A stretch of 64,000 bases of DNA from Capillidium heterosporum. Its lineage: Eukaryota; Entomophthoromycota; Entomophthoromycetes; Entomophthorales; Capillidiaceae. The notes under the pieces are model-generated. The model had not been told where the DNA came from and made no database searches. It saw nothing but the letters and a program-made list of their open reading frames with translations. The position numbers were made by a program, and so were the translations under genes. Shown piece by piece: positions 22,999-34,008 of this stretch; position 1 is the stretch's first letter; each line of letters begins with the position of its first letter. The DNA is taken from contig WBMQ01000004.1 in the NCBI GenBank assembly GCA_016630905.1, forward strand, positions 1,364,001-1,428,000, written 5' to 3'.

Positions 22999-23742
22999 TT
23001 ACTTCCTTCGCATAGGATTCCTATAGATAACCTCCTGCTTCTCCATGATAAAAGTAGCGTACCTAGCACTTGCAAATAAAAAGTCACTTAGTCTATTCAA
23101 ATACTTGCCCACTTCTTGATCAACTTGGTCATTAACAACCAGCTGGGTTACTAAACGTTCAGCACGTCTACAGATAGCCCTAGCTACATGTAAAGTAGCA
23201 GCCGGTTTACCACCCGATGGTAAAATAAAATTTTTCAAAGGGGGTAAAACTAAATCGAACGCATCGATTAAATTTTCCAATTCTTTAACCAACTCACCGT
23301 CGTTGTCAAATCGCGTCACTTGAACCTTTTTTTCCAGCTTGGGGTCCAAATTCTTTGGAGTTGCTACGTTACTACCTACGTCCTGTAAACAGCATTGTAC
23401 CTTTTCCAAATGTTTGGTTAGGTCGAATAAGTTTTGGTTGGTGGAGACTTCCAACAAAAACTCGCGAGCTAGACCTAAGGTTGAACTTAATTCGTCTACT
23501 GTGCCCAGACAATCGAATACTATGTCGGATTTGGGGCGACGTTCGCCAGTGAATAGCGCGCTGGTACCTTTATCTCCGGTACGAGTATAGATGGGCATTG
23601 GCTTAACTTTGGCTTTTTCATTTAGAATTGAGCTGGTCGATAGTTTATTGGAGTAGATGGTGCTTTGTAATTTGAGTGGTGGAGTACATCTTTGTAATAG
23701 GCGATAATTGGTAGTTAGTCGGTGGAACTTTAAAGTTGACAT
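22999..23742 (-). CDS. mmab: cob(I)alamin adenosyltransferase (MMAB/PduO type), mitochondrial
   Basis: A single exon encodes 247 residues. The ATP-binding N-terminal motif TRTGDKGTSALFTGER, the GTVDELSSTLG block, the arginine-rich ARAICRRAER helix and the closing YLNRLSDFLFASARY are all classic for PduO-type adenosyltransferases. About 45 residues ahead of TRTGDKG are basic and Ser/Thr-rich without acidic residues at the start, fitting a mitochondrial presequence. The enzyme makes adenosylcobalamin for methylmalonyl-CoA mutase. Yeasts and most Dikarya lack B12 metabolism, so this gene implies cobalamin use or salvage. No mutase lies in the window. The assignment is firm. Confidence 0.93.
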   Translation of the reverse strand: MSTLKFHRLTTNYRLLQRCTPPLKLQSTIYSNKLSTSSILNEKAKVKPMPIYTRTGDKGTSALFTGERRPKSDIVFDCLGTVDELSSTLGLAREFLLEVSTNQNLFDLTKHLEKVQCCLQDVGSNVATPKNLDPKLEKKVQVTRFDNDGELVKELENLIDAFDLVLPPLKNFILPSGGKPAATLHVARAICRRAERLVTQLVVNDQVDQEVGKYLNRLSDFLFASARYATFIMEKQEVIYRNPMRRK

Positions 23743-24195
23743 GCTCGTTTTTTCTCAGCTAAAGGTTGGAAGTTGAACTATAAGAGCCTCTTATGCTGTT
23801 GTAATCCTTTTAGCTTTGGACATTCTTGGTTGAAATCCAAAATCTACAACCAATTGAATACTTTTCTCTCTAAAATTTACGTCAAGAAGTGATGCTAATG
23901 GTAAAAGTATTTTGTGCACTATAATTGTATAAAGTTTTCGAATAAATCAAATTGGTTTGCAGACACATGTCTTTCTATTTACAAGGAAATCAACTTTTGA
24001 TTATGTAACTACTTTAAATATATTTACTGTATTAGATATTTCTCGCTGCTTCCTTTACTACTACAACTTCAAGTGTCTGACAGCACATTCTACCACCAAG
24101 ATCCATGCCAACTACTTGCTCAACCTTCTACGTCATAAACCTGTTCAATCTAAAATTGAAAATTTGGACTTTGAGTTGCAAACTGTGCTTCCACC
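23743..24195. other. intergenic region with a possible terminal exon
   Basis: Codon-like sequence from about 24070 to 24199 (KIHANYLLNLLRHK and onward to a TGA overlapping the next ATG) could be the last exon of an unrecognised gene. I could not build a start or introns for it. Confidence 0.25.
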
Positions 24196-25758
24196 ATGAA
24201 CCGATTTTCATTTCTAAGAGTATTTCGAAACCCGTACAGTAGCAAGATAAATGCCCTTAAAGATCTGCCTCCTAGAATACCTGCTGAATACTTACCTGTT
24301 GAAGGTAAAATATACCTTTACATTTTTTTTACATTTTGATTTTTCTAGATAGCTATAGTTACAGGATAAAGTATAAAAACTCCCAACCTATAAAGAACGT
24401 ACTCATTGTCAAGAAACCTAATGACCAGACAACTTCCCTAGCTTTACAACTCGTAAGCAAGTAGCTGTAGCAAAGTGGAAATTTGCTAATATTCATTAGA
24501 CATCTGAATACTAAATACAATTGTAACGTAATTGTTGAACCCCATGTACCGATACAAGTTATAAACGATATACCTTTTATATACCAATATTCTACAGGTA
24601 AATTCATCTATATTTTGTATTTCTTATTCCCTTTTTTATAGACGAAATTCCCAGTTTAGGTTCAGTTATAGATTTGGTGGTAGCTTTAGGCGGTGATGGC
24701 TCCATCTTGCATGTTTCTTCATTATTTAATCAAACAACCGCACCTCCTCTACTATCCTTCGCTATGGGGAATTTAGGCTTCCTACTACCTTTCCGTAGTT
24801 AAACTTTTATCTAAATTTCTAACTTTTGATATTTTAGGTATAACCGACTACGCTTACCACTTTACAAAGATATTTTCCAACGCAATAACACTTGTAAAAC
24901 GCGATCGACTAACCTGTCAAAGATCTGATGAAGTCAAAGGATCTTTACTGTGGAATGGAACATCAACTGGTAATATTTCTTGCTAAAGTGTAATTAAGCT
25001 TCAATCGATAGATAAGGTGGATGTGGTGAATGAAGTAAATATCCATCGTGGTAGTTACCCCAACCTAACTACAGTTAGCTGCTGGGTTGATGGACACCAT
25101 CTTACCAACGGTGTTGTAATTGATTAACTTTAACGTTTTTTACTTATATAATTCTATGTAGGCGGATGGGTAAGTCAAGTTTATGGAATGGTAAGTAACT
25201 TCAAGTTAGGCTTTTGGTAGCTACACCAACCGGATCTACCGCCTATTCATTATCAGCAGGTGAAATCTACTTTTTATCCTTTGCTAAAACTCTTATTAGG
25301 TGGACCAATTGTTCACCCACTAGTAGAAACGCTATTGCTTACGCCTATATGTCCTAGATCGCTGTCCTTTAGACCCGTTTTACTACCACTAACGTCTACT
25401 TTGAAACTAACCGTAAGTTTTCTTTATATTTTGAATATTGGTTCTATATTTTTATAATGCTACGCTACATCAAAGTACTTATATATGATAAAGTTAGATG
25501 GTAAAGGGGATAGCGTAGGTCAAATCTCCCTAGATGGTAGGGATAGAAATCAACTAAACTATGGTGAATCGATACAGGTAATTTGAAATGGCAGTAGTAT
25601 ATTAAGCAAAGACATATATACATTTCTCTAATTTTGGTCTTTAGGTTCGACGAAGTGATTACCCCATCTACTCTATAGATAACCTAGGTATGGCTGAAGA
25701 TTGGGGTAACCACATCAACCGACTTTTGAAATGGAACCAAAACTTTTCAGGTATATAA
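24196..25758 (+). CDS. NAD(H) kinase, Pos5-like, eleven exons including an 8-nt microexon
   Basis: Exons: 24196-24304, 24349-24460, 24500-24597, 24642-24794, 24838-24969, 25012-25115, 25162-25169, 25210-25259, 25300-25412, about 25476-25577 and 25645-25758. Joined, they give the NAD kinase signatures in order: VLIVKKP, VALGGDGSILH, GNLGFLLPF, NEVNIHRG, ADGLLVATPTGSTAYSLSAG, LTPICPRSLSFRP and SLDGRDR. The GGDG motif and the TPTGSTAYS loop are the ATP/NAD-binding core. The ADG residues come from the eight bases GCGGATGG at 25162-25169, flanked by introns of 46 and 40 nt; no other splicing keeps the motif. The basic N-terminus fits mitochondrial import, as in yeast Pos5. The acceptor of exon 10 is the least certain join. 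Confidence 0.88.
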
Positions 25759-26534
25759 TAAAATAGGTTTTTTAAAAGCACCTACCACTTATATATCTTT
25801 AGTAAAGCATACTATCTTTAAATCTATAATAATATATTTGCAATAGTATAGGGTTAGATCCCAGCTTGAAGGCAACTATATTTTAGATTCTGCATTAGTT
25901 TAGAGCTGGGTTTTTAATGGAGGTCTCTACGACTGACTTTTCTTTTATACAACTGCCAACTTTAGATGTAGTGATAGCTACAATACTATTAAGTTATTAA
26001 TGGCTTTAACCATATCAGCAAAGTTAAATATAGACTCATTTTTACTATCTTTCGATATTCTTGTATACACTTTGAACTAGAAAATCTAAAAATCTACTAC
26101 TTTCGACCATATTTTTAGATATAAGCGAATTGCTATAATCTTTAGATTATCAATTTGTACTATTACACTATTGTTCTCTTTGGTCCTCTTGATTAACAGT
26201 CCTTCATAATATTAATTCAACTATATACTATTCTTCATTTAGCGAAATTGGTATACATTGTAGTAGCTTGCTTTTCTACTTTGATATAAAATGCTGTAAT
26301 ACAGAGTGTGATTGACCTTAATTTAGCTTGTTATAATATCACAAGTCAAGCTATATTCAATTCAGTTAACTATCGAGTTGAAAACTAATAATATATCTAA
26401 GACAGTCCATGCTAAATTATTAATATGTGAGATATTTAATGGCATTGTGATAAAAGATTACATCCAAAAGATTAAGCAAAAGAATCATAGGTATATAAAA
26501 AGCGACTTGGGACTACTTTGACTACATCTTAAAA
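25759..26534. other. AT-rich intergenic region
   Basis: No gene is seen. GGTATATAAAAAG at about 26490-26502 is a good TATA box for the Kunitz gene starting at 26535. Confidence 0.5.
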
Positions 26535-26930
26535 ATGCACCCAAGTCGATTTTTAAATATTAACTTGTTAGCTCTAGTATTTGCAAGAGGAAGTACACGG
26601 TTATACCACATACTATGCTTTGGACTAAATTTTCAAGTAGGCCATTCAGTCAACCGGAATGCCAAGTTGACAAACCCGAGTGTCTAACCGATGCACAAGA
26701 GTTCCTGTAATCAAAACTTATACTGCTTTACTAAAGTACTTGCGTTTAGAGATGACCGCTGCTTCATTCGAACTAAAACCGGGAACTGTAGAGCGTATAT
26801 TCCAAGCTACCACTTTGATCCTGATTCCGATGATTGCGTACAAGCAGTTTGGGGTGGATGTGGCGGATGTAAAGGGTTCGAAAAGATTGAGGATTGTCGT
26901 AAAGCTTGTAAAATTGCTGAGATCTGTTAG
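26535..26930 (+). CDS. secreted Kunitz (BPTI-type) protease-inhibitor-like protein, one +1 frame break
   Basis: Exons 26535-26599 and 26641-26930 (intron 41 nt, weak GTTATA donor) give about 117 residues. An N-terminal hydrophobic stretch (FLNINLLALVFA) is the likely signal peptide. A cysteine-rich linker precedes a Kunitz domain whose cysteine spacing is C-x8-C-x15-C-x7-C-x11-C-x3-C; the BPTI norm is 8, 15, 7, 12, 3. The residue after the second cysteine, the P1 position, is Arg (TGNCRAY), which would favour trypsin-like targets. One extra cysteine sits in GGCGGC. The linker (PECQVDKPECLTDAQEF) ends at TAA 26708-26710, and the Kunitz part is in the +1 frame. Kunitz domains are rare in fungi. 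Domain call strong; intact expression uncertain. Confidence 0.72.
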
Positions 26931-27752
26931 ACTTTACTGTAGCTATTTGTGTTTATGATAAATAATTGTTACCTTTTATAATATCCATTTGTATGTTTAA
27001 TGCAGTTGAAATTTCCTAGTTTATTATAGTAAATGAGCTGATTGATATAAACGACAATTATCAATTAGCATAAACTTGCTGAAATATAAAAGCTTTAAAT
27101 ACATATATTATTTAGAATATTGAACCCAGTGATCCTAAGTATTACAATATCTCAAACTAGCTGTATTGTATTGACTCCCTCTTCTCAAGTAGCAATTATC
27201 CTTCTTTTATATGTTTATAAATATCGATTCCCATCACTTTGAAATACAGAAAGCCAATACGATGTATCTAATCCTAACTAATGTTGTAGGCTAATCTTAT
27301 ATACCAATGGAAAAGCAAACTATAGTTGATGAATGTCAGGAATCTAAACCCAAGAACATATAACCCTCAAAACTAAAAATTACATTTACTTGATACTGAG
27401 ACCTATGACAGGATTTTAGCAGACCCTTACACTCTTTAACTTTGAACGACTATACATAAATATTGGTTATATCGATAAATTTTATCAGAAAGCCAAAGCT
27501 CAACTCCCAAAGGGACTGAGCTTTGTATCTGAAATCTGGAGCAGTTGCTTCAAGGTTGCTGAGCCATCCAAAGAAGCCACCTGTTTTCTTTATTTAATTA
27601 TATTTATATACGTCATGCATACCTCTGCCTATACTTTGGAAGCCCATAGCCGGCATAACTATTTTGGATTGCCAAAATTGGAAATTCCAACTTTCGTCAA
27701 GTTCCACAACCTTTTGAAAATTCAAATCCAACTTTTCTTTCCCTTTCTAATA
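26931..27752. other. intergenic region
   Basis: Nothing is recognised between the Kunitz gene and the Josephin gene. Confidence 0.4.
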
Positions 27753-28642
27753 ATGAGCGATCAACTCAAGGACTACATTTTTCATGAAAGAGTAAATTTT
27801 TAAAACCCATGCATTTGTTTAAGATTATTTTTTCCGTGAATTCAGCAAGAAGGTCAGTTATGTGCACAGCACTGTATCAATTCCCTTTTACAAGGTAACT
27901 ATTTTAAATTCAGTTTTCGAACAACTACGAGCAACTATGAATTTAGTTCTATACTATTCTCTTGAATTTAATCTCAACTATTAAAATTTTCAATTCATTA
28001 ATACCTTTAAGTATCCTTTATTAATCTTTTATTCAAAGGAAGCAATTTTACAGCTGTAGATCTGGCAGATATTGGCAGAAAGCTCGACCAAAATGAATCC
28101 AATTTGATATCTTCGAAACCGAATATAAAGGCCACCTCAAGCCAAAACTATGACGATACTGGTTACTTTTCAGTCCAGGTAAAGCTAAACTTTGAAGCAC
28201 AACCATCTACAAAATTACTAAATGTCTCCCAACTGTAAATTAGGTTATCTCTGAAGCCTTGAAGGTTTTCGATTTAGAACTGATACATTTAGACTCTGAA
28301 GATCCGTTGGCGGTACAGGCGAAGCAGAACCCGAGGTAAGTTTCAAAAGCTATTTTACTTATAAAATAAAGTGCCCAGTTCGCTTTTGTATGCAACTTAC
28401 AGCACCACTGGTTTGCACTTCGTAAGTTTGGTTCAGTAGCAGTAGGAATGCCTGGGTCGTGGTACAACTTGGATTCGCAGTTACAATCCCCCTCGCCTTT
28501 AGGCGATATGCACCTGGATGCACTAATAACCCAATATAGGTTACAGAAGTACACTATATTTGTCGTGAAAAGGATATCGGACCCCTCGGTTGGTTTACAG
28601 CCGAGCTTGGCTGATGAGGTCTACTTGAACCAATCCTATTAA
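27753..28642 (+). CDS. ataxin-3-like Josephin-domain deubiquitinase
   Basis: Five exons (27753-27791, 27846-27894, 28039-28178, 28244-28335, 28372-28642) give 196 residues. The Josephin domain fills the protein: IFHERQEGQLCAQHCINSLL carries the oxyanion Gln and catalytic Cys, LQHHWFALRKF the catalytic His, and SWYNLDS the Asn. Spacing and flanking blocks (DDTGYFSVQVISEALKV) follow human ataxin-3. After the domain only about 25 residues remain, so the ubiquitin-interacting motifs and polyglutamine tract of animal ataxin-3 are absent. The product is best seen as a minimal cysteine protease acting on ubiquitin chains. It converges on the Pfa4 gene with 89 bases between stops. Confidence 0.92.
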
Positions 28643-28731
28643 TAAATTTTAAACGTTTCGAGCTACACTACTTGAAATTACAATTGAAATAAAATATAAA
28701 TTACAATTCTAATCAACATTCACTTTATTAC

Positions 28732-30214
28732 TTATAGCTTTTTGATATTGGGCTTATTTCTGTTTTGTCTGTTGACATGGAAAGCAAGTGGCATCTCATC
28801 CTCGTCAATATCGATTGGAATAGGTCTCAATTTGATATTGTTTAAGCTTGTTTGTTCATCATCGCTTTCGTTCTCAGATTCAAAGTTGAAGTTGCCATCG
28901 TCTCCCGAACTTGAATCTTCGTCCAGGTAATCTTGATAATTGTTCCGTAGAGGTTTGCTGGAACGGTAGGGATCGTTGGGTAAGAGGTAGGTTTCGGCAT
29001 CCCTGAATTTGGAATGTTGATTATTGTCCATATAATGCTCATCTGTTTTTTTAGCCATATACATATAAATTAAAATATACCGATAGAAAAGTTGTTAAAT
29101 TCCGGCTTTTTGCTCTTTGTATATTCCGGAGGTGGCCAAACGATGGACTCCTCTAATTTATAATGTCAATAAGCATCTCAATTGAATTACTATGGTAAAA
29201 GTATATCAACTCACCTCCTTCGAAAAGTTTTATCGGGAATGAAAGTCCATCCCCCTCAATATGCTGCGGGATAAGCCAGAGCCACCACCTTTGACCTAAA
29301 ACGGATTTCACGTTGGACAAGACTCCTAGATCATATGGGAATTGGACTTCAGCTACTTTACCCTTTTTGACCAACGAGGCCACCTTGTCTTTTTCGAAAC
29401 TTTCGATTGTGGTGGTGTTCTCAGCAACGGCATACAGCTGGAATCCGGTAAGTATACCGACACAGAACAAAACTGGTACGACCAACACGTAATTCCCTAT
29501 TAGCAGTGCCAGCTCTAAATTGGTTACAGTGTAATAATTCTAAATTAAAAGTTTAAAATGTAGTTGATTTGCAATAGTACAGATAAGTAGTTGGTATTAT
29601 CTAATAATTCTATGGTGCGCATCACTAATATATAAAAACATATGCTACAGGCGATATCGACATAAATTAAAAATCTAATGAAATGGCCAAAGTTGTTGAA
29701 GCCGACGCAGGTGTTCAACCAAGGACCTAGTTTTCAAAACATTTACAATAAATTAAATATTAAAATTACAATGATGGTCCATCTTTAAAACACATCTGGT
29801 AACATGTATATTTGTTAGTATTTTCAACGGATTTCTACAGCTTACCTATTACAGCTGGAGCAATGATGACAACGTGGGGGTTTGTAAACTTTGCACGTCT
29901 TACAGTACCTAGGCTTCAACGTAGACTTCTTGACCTCTACCACAGCTGCATTTAAGTCGGGTTCCTTGATAATTTACTTAATATGTGAAAATAAAACTAA
30001 GTACGTAATCGGCTGGGACCGAACCTGGATCGGTTGTACAAGCTAAGTAGTAGTTGTAGAGTACTAAAGCTACCAGTACGTTGTATATAACGAATATACA
30101 GAAACTGTTGAAGTAAAACCCATCAAAGTAGTTGTAGAAGATATATTGGGCCGTGTAGCCTATAAACAAAATGATAAAAGTTACAAATGCAACTACCAAC
30201 CTCCCTAAATCCAT
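28732..30214 (-). CDS. pfa4: Pfa4-like DHHC protein S-acyltransferase
   Basis: Seven exons (30005-30214, 29846-29964, 29770-29795, 29581-29726, 29215-29539, 29081-29152, 28732-29042) give 402 residues. Two N-terminal membrane helices precede the cysteine-rich domain ([16 protein letters not shown]) and the DHHC active site, which is split over exons 3 and 4. Two more helices follow. The segment [19 protein letters not shown] with [15 protein letters not shown] and GDGLSFP is diagnostic of Pfa4, the ER enzyme that palmitoylates chitin synthase Chs3 in yeast. Exon 3 is only 26 nt. The C-terminal tail is acidic and serine-rich ([10 protein letters not shown]). Confidence 0.9.
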
Positions 30215-31031
30215 TATTACTCTTGGCTTTTTAGAAATTGGTAAAAATAAAGCTGAGTTTTGGTCGATTTACGTATCTAGTGTAAATTTGCCAAGAGCTC
30301 TTTTGTCTAGCTGTTTTGTTCGTTATAGGTCGTCAAGTTGAAATGTAAGTTGTTGAGCTTAGTAAATTCGCCATTTCTAGCTAAACCTTCAACTGACCTT
30401 TTGCAAAATATCACTTGTGGGGTAAATGATTTTAGCCAATAAAAGCCCAATACTTCATACCTCATATTGCTACTTTCTATCCTTACCACTATTAAGCATA
30501 TTGAAGGTGTATAATAGAAGGTGAAATTTTGAACCAATGGATTAGTATAATAGGCTAGTTTTATTAGTCAGTTTATATCGATGGTATTTACCCGGCCTTT
30601 TGTTGACGATCTAGATATAGTAATTGATGAATTTTGAAGCTTAGTATCATATAACACTGTTGATTTAATATTTAAAGAAAATCAATTATAGAGATCTATG
30701 GTACTTGTAAGCTAACTTGAAATGCTTTTAAATAGTAATAAATGGTCAATTTCATCATAGATAGCTATCAAGTTTTGTCTCATATATATGATTAAGAGAA
30801 TTGATTCACCAATATCCAACCTACAAGTAATCAACAAGTTAGCCTCCACTTCCTTTTGTAAAATAATAGGAAATTTTCTTTTAAATGTAGAACCCATATT
30901 TGTATAACTATATGTGATAACCAAAATAAAATTTAGACACCGACATTACCAATTACATGGTACAAATATATACCTACATATAAAGTATAGATTTATTAGC
31001 TCTATAAAGGGATAGTTTAGGCTTGCCACCT
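30215..31031. other. intergenic region
   Basis: Short frames on the minus strand show no family features. No RNA gene is seen. Confidence 0.4.
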
Positions 31032-31908
31032 TTACTCCTTGACAGCATAGGCTACCTTACCATGCTCCTAAAGTAAAGTGTAAGTACTTCAAAGAACCAT
31101 ACTAAATCTTACGCTTATGGAACAGATGTGGTCCAAATCTCTAAAGTACTCGTTATAATCCAAAGCGTACCTAAAAAAGTCAATACCGTTAAAGGAGATG
31201 GTAGCTTACCCAACAACAAAATCATCGGGGATGGCGAAACCGACGTAGTCGGGTATATAACCGTTGGATTTAGGGGTCTTCTTCAAAAGTAAAGAGGCAA
31301 CTCTAATGGAAGCGGGCTCGTACTGTCGCAACTTTTCCAAAAGTTTAACCATGGTGTTTCCGGTGTCGATGATATCTTCGACAATCAACAAATTCTAATA
31401 AATATTGTCAATAAACTAGCTGGAAGTTGAAAAATCACCTTGCCACGCCATTCGGAGCATTCCGCTTCTGATAAGGAGATGTTGACAGATCCAGTTGAAC
31501 TTTCATTCTTGTAGGAGCTTACTTTGACAAATTCTAAAGTCAAAGGGACGGACTGACCTAAAACTTTGTTACACTTCTTGATCTCGTTGGTCAAGTCAGC
31601 AAAGAACTGGTGACCTCCCTTTAATACGCAGCAGACAACTGTTATAAGTTTATTGAATGAGTAAATGTTTATAAAATTGAAATGTTACCTAAAGGACCTT
31701 TGGAATCTTCAACTATCAATTGGGCTAACTTTTCAATACGATCCTAAAGCAACTTAATATCTAAACCATATGAAATAAATACCATGATAACACCATGGGG
31801 GATCATAATGTTGGTGACATCTTTCTTGTAGTGAGTTGGGATAACGAAATGGTCTAAAGAGTATCGGAAAGATTCCGAGGTAACATCGATCCACTTGGAA
31901 GGGTCCAT
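31032..31908 (-). CDS. hprt: hypoxanthine-guanine phosphoribosyltransferase
   Basis: Six exons (31783-31908, 31689-31743, 31439-31638, 31210-31394, 31113-31170, 31032-31067) give 219 residues, the usual size of animal HPRT (218). Conserved blocks include [30 protein letters not shown], the flexible-loop region SYKNESSTG, the PRPP-binding signature [13 protein letters not shown], and [20 protein letters not shown] near the base-binding site. The enzyme salvages hypoxanthine and guanine to IMP and GMP in the cytosol. The animal-like form differs from the shorter yeast Hpt1. All introns are 39-50 nt. Confidence 0.95.
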
Positions 31909-32253
31909 CTTGTTTTATCTGTAAGCTTTGAGTTGTAAAAAGTTTGCTTGTTAGCTGTCAAGCTGCTTATCTGTCTCGACTCAAGTGTTAATTATTCACT
32001 TTTGTGGTATTGGCTGCTTTGATGTCATCGAGAATTTATGTTCTCACAAAACCTTTTGTTTGAAAAATTCCCATAAAGAGAAGTCTGCTCTATTGCTATA
32101 ATCTAATTATAGAATTTTATGATCTCCGGATAAAAAATAGCCAATAACTCTAAAGCTGAAGGAAATCTAAGTTGCCCCACAAACTTTCAAGCTTAACAAA
32201 GTAAATCAACTTTCCAAGTCCAAGACATCGTAGAAAATTACAACCAATTCAAT
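31909..32253. other. divergent promoter spacer
   Basis: It separates the start codons of HPRT (minus) and the membrane protein (plus). No defined box was recognised. Confidence 0.4.
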
Positions 32254-32892
32254 ATGAAGCCAAGTGAGTTCGACGCCAAATATACAAAGCACCAGTTCAA
32301 AGAACTTAAGAGTGGTAAGAAGCCCAACGACCACAAACTTATCGACGACATACCCGAACAAGAAAAGTGGCGCCTTATCCAAGAAAGTGGTCTCTTAGAT
32401 AAAATTAAGGCAAATGACAAGGAGAAAGGTAAAGTCATTTCTGAAGATGAAGATATACCTGAAGAACATCTATTCGAATCCATATTTTATTGTATTCCAT
32501 TTACCACCATCTACATTATCTTGGATATAATAATACACAAACAGTTTGGTGAAGAAGTTTTGTTGGGCCAATGTTTCAAAACTTATATGCGACTTTTTCC
32601 AGGTAACTATTTTATTTTGCTTTTGTTTTAATCGTCGGTAGTTTTGTTATTCTTTATTTATTTGACCAACAAATTCCGTAAAAACAAGTATGTCAAGATG
32701 TTGCTTATGCTGCTAGCCGTTTCATTTGGAGTTAAATTGTTAATGTTGATAAAGGCCAACCCAGCCTTATTTGAGATGAAGAAGGCGTCTGGTTTAGCTA
32801 CTTTGTGGGCTTACTGTATCTTCCAATTGGATTTTGTACCTTGCTTGATTGGTGTACTTGTGCCGGCTTTTTACTACGTGTATAAGAAGTAA
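32254..32892 (+). CDS. conserved fungal-type multi-pass membrane protein, function unknown
   Basis: Two exons (32254-32602 and 32642-32892, intron 39 nt) give 199 residues. A charged, acidic N-terminal 85 residues (GKVISEDEDIPEEH) is followed by four hydrophobic segments: FYCIPFTTIYIILDIIIH, the exon-join segment LLFFIYLT, MLLMLLAVSFGVKLLML, and LDFVPCLIGVLVPAFYYVY. The pattern, with a short dibasic end (YKK), resembles an uncharacterised fungal family of small ER-type membrane proteins, which I recall only loosely. The final KK residues could act as an ER retrieval signal, although the exact KKXX form is not present. Confidence 0.7.
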
Positions 32893-34008
32893 AAGGTTTA
32901 GATTGCAGTATTAATTTCCGCTCTATTTTAATTTTTTAGTTCTGATACTATAGTTCCTATAGTTGGAATCTAATTGTGTGGCTTATATATTTTTAATAGG
33001 CTTCATATTTATTGTGTTTGTAGCATTTTTTGAATATAGAAATTGGATTGATTTCATTAGAAGTAGCTGGGATGTGTAATTGAGATTGTGATATATTTCG
33101 GCATTAAGAGAATAGCTGGTGGAGAATTTCAAAGTAAGGTAAGATCCATTATATTTTATAATGTACTACTAGTTCATCACTGATTGATATATCTCAAACA
33201 ACAAGGTTTTTAGTTTAAATTACTTGTACAGTGTACCTTTACTAGCTATTTGATTAGTTTGATGGATATGGTTTTACTGGCTTGTTTTAATGCTCTGACA
33301 AAAACAAGATTGGTGATAAGGTGTTGATGGGAAATGGTGCTTATTAGCTCGAGATATTACTTGGCAAAGTAAATAGATGTTTGATCGAATAATTGAAAGT
33401 AAGTTGAGTTAATGCTGATGGTTCATTTGAAACCTAATGTAATTTTAAGTAATTGCCTGTAGATTTGTCAAACTTGTTGGTGTATTTAGATAGCCTTATC
33501 GTCTTCATATACCAGCCTAAAATCAAATATGATATGATTCCTACGCTTTATCTTTGTTACAACGCATATATAAGCTATTTATTTTGAGCTTTACAGCTCA
33601 AGGACACTTGTATTTACCCAAAACCTTCACCTACTTTGTATTATACCTATATGCTTTATAGCCTAAATTTGCACTATATAAGGTACAAATCTTATATATT
33701 TAGTGAAATGAGAAATCGTATGGTAGACGTTCCCATATTCAAATAAACTTCAATTCGCACAATAGTATTCTGTGGTATTGGTGATATCTCTAATAAAATA
33801 TATCACTACCTATACTATCCATACGTATCTATATCTATATAGCTATATTTTTCCATCACATTTGGTCATATTAAACCGAGAATCCAATTTTGATTTCTTG
33901 TCCTTGATAGCCAAACTCTGATGATGTCATAAACTCTTGGAAAATTCAATGATCCGAAATTCCAAGGTGATTGCTAGAGTTACAACTTCATTGTTTAGTT
34001 TATTGACG
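32893..34008. other. AT-rich intergenic region
   Basis: Nothing coding is recognised. It includes TATA-rich stretches near 33830-33850. Confidence 0.4.

Noticed and set aside
25413-25489. Alternative acceptor at 25489 for NAD kinase exon 10
   Set aside because: The acceptor before 25476 also keeps the frame; both are possible and sequence alone cannot decide, so the longer exon was listed as approximate.
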